Of a stretch of DNA of 64,000 bases, positions 63,415 to 64,000 are shown piece by piece. The notes below the pieces were generated by a model, which had not been told where the DNA came from, did no database searches, and saw only the letters and a list, made by a program, of their open reading frames with translations. The translations under genes and the position numbers were made by a program. This DNA comes from Marinobacter salinisoli (lineage in GTDB: Bacteria; Pseudomonadota; Gammaproteobacteria; Pseudomonadales; Oleiphilaceae). The stretch spans positions 2,480,001-2,544,000 of the forward strand of contig NZ_CP071247.1 in NCBI RefSeq assembly GCF_017301335.1, written 5' to 3'. The first letter of the stretch is position 1. Each line of letters opens with the position of its first letter.

Positions 63415-64000
63415 TCAGTTCTTGATCGGCGACGGGCGTGTGTAGAAGTGCGTGATGGTGCCGTCGCGGAACTTGCTGAAAAACGCACTCACGTCGGTAA
63501 TTTTGTGCAGCGACCTCGACCGGTTGATCGGATCACGGGTGAGTACTTTAATGCCGTTGAAGTTGTCCTGAATGTTCGAGAAACGGGCTCTCATGGAGCA
63601 GGTAACGACGTCCTCAGGTTTCAGACCAAGCGCACTGGCCAACCAGGTGGCATGGTCAACGATGCCGGCCTCGCTCAGGTCTTCCCGGGTATCCAGATGA
63701 TTCAGCTTGACCCGATTGACGATGCAGAAGGAGTAGCTGGCAGGATTCTTTCGGGCTTCTTTACGGAAGGCTTCCCAGAAGAAGTTGTCGGTCAGTTCCG
63801 CGAAGAAATCCATATTGCTCAGGCAGGTATCCACCCAGTCGAAATTCTCCGGGTCTTCGAGTACTTCATTGATGGCTTCCCGCAGAAGCCAGTCGAAGCC
63901 GAGGGCGGTTTTGTGGGCGTAGACTTTGCGGTACATCTGGTGGCGGCTGTAGACAAAATCCTCCAACGCGCCGAGACCTTTTTGGGTTATCGCCAGCCCC
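63415..64000 (-). CDS. HD-domain phosphohydrolase, C-terminal part, cut by the window edge
   Basis: The frame is open to the right edge. The visible part reads LGALEDFVYSRHQMYRKVYA, then HKTALGFDWLLREAINEVLE, which fits the COG1078 HD superfamily (dGTPase-like). The HD motif itself would lie outside the window. The gene is convergent with the FAD oxidoreductase; the stop-to-stop distance is 20 bases. No terminator was seen. Confidence 0.88.
   Translation of the reverse strand, partial: GLAITQKGLGALEDFVYSRHQMYRKVYAHKTALGFDWLLREAINEVLEDPENFDWVDTCLSNMDFFAELTDNFFWEAFRKEARKNPASYSFCIVNRVKLNHLDTREDLSEAGIVDHATWLASALGLKPEDVVTCSMRARFSNIQDNFNGIKVLTRDPINRSRSLHKITDVSAFFSKFRDGTITHFYTRPSPIKN

Overview
The window looks like a chromosomal segment of a marine gammaproteobacterium of the Marinobacter/Pseudomonas type. 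That placement is inferred from gene content and order. The run fabI - peptide ABC transporter - mltD - gloB - yafS-like methyltransferase - rnhA - dnaQ - fimL follows the order I recall from Pseudomonas. The yccA-tusDCB-tusE cluster, cobalamin-dependent metH, a phasin next to a PhaD-like regulator, and hemH also fit. No rRNA is present, and one tRNA gene (Ser, anticodon TGA) was found.

Left core (1-27,725). It holds the 5' part of fabI and an ABC operon for oligopeptide-type substrates (YejA/B/E/F-like), then mltD and gloB, all on the minus strand. The methyltransferase, rnhA, dnaQ, a FimL-like pilus regulator and a small membrane protein follow on the plus strand. Next come an SCP2 protein, sohB, an AcuI-type reductase, DUF934 + sulfite/nitrite reductase, DUF2970, metH, nfuA, a DUF445 membrane protein, the tusDCBE tRNA-thiolation genes and yccA.

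Island (27,803-45,680). An 18-bp direct repeat (CTGGCCCACCGCCATTTT) lies at the 3' end of tRNA-Ser and again 17.86 kb away. It brackets a satellite-like integrative element. The right third carries a P4-type integrase, a hypothetical protein, an AlpA-like regulator, a Toprim/helicase replication protein and an 82-residue protein, all on the minus strand with ATGA overlaps at most junctions. The left two thirds are cargo. A zinc-ribbon protein comes first. Then comes a five-gene cassette that looks like an unusual restriction/defence system: a GHKL (sacsin-type) ATPase with a long GGS linker and a DUF3883 nuclease-like end, divergent from a tightly packed operon. That operon encodes a 69-residue HTH protein, a UvrD helicase fused to an AddB/Cas4-like Fe-S nuclease, a beta-class (type III Mod-like) DNA methyltransferase, and a Res-like DEAH helicase with a C-terminal PD-(D/E)XK motif. 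I do not recognise this exact combination as a named system; it is the main candidate for new biology here.

Right core (45,681-64,000). It carries a LuxR-type regulator, two small ORFs, and hemH followed by pxpABC (5-oxoproline metabolism). Next are a TIGR01244 phosphatase-like protein, two YeeE/YedE sulfur-transport proteins, a convergent phasin and PhaD-like TetR regulator, and exonuclease III. A compact operon for membrane-lipid modification follows (acyl-CoA desaturase, NTF2-like, SDR, FAD amine-oxidase-like, DUF1365, cyclopropane-fatty-acid-synthase-like, DUF2878, exported protein), with a divergent FAD oxidoreductase beside it. An HD-domain phosphohydrolase is cut by the right edge.
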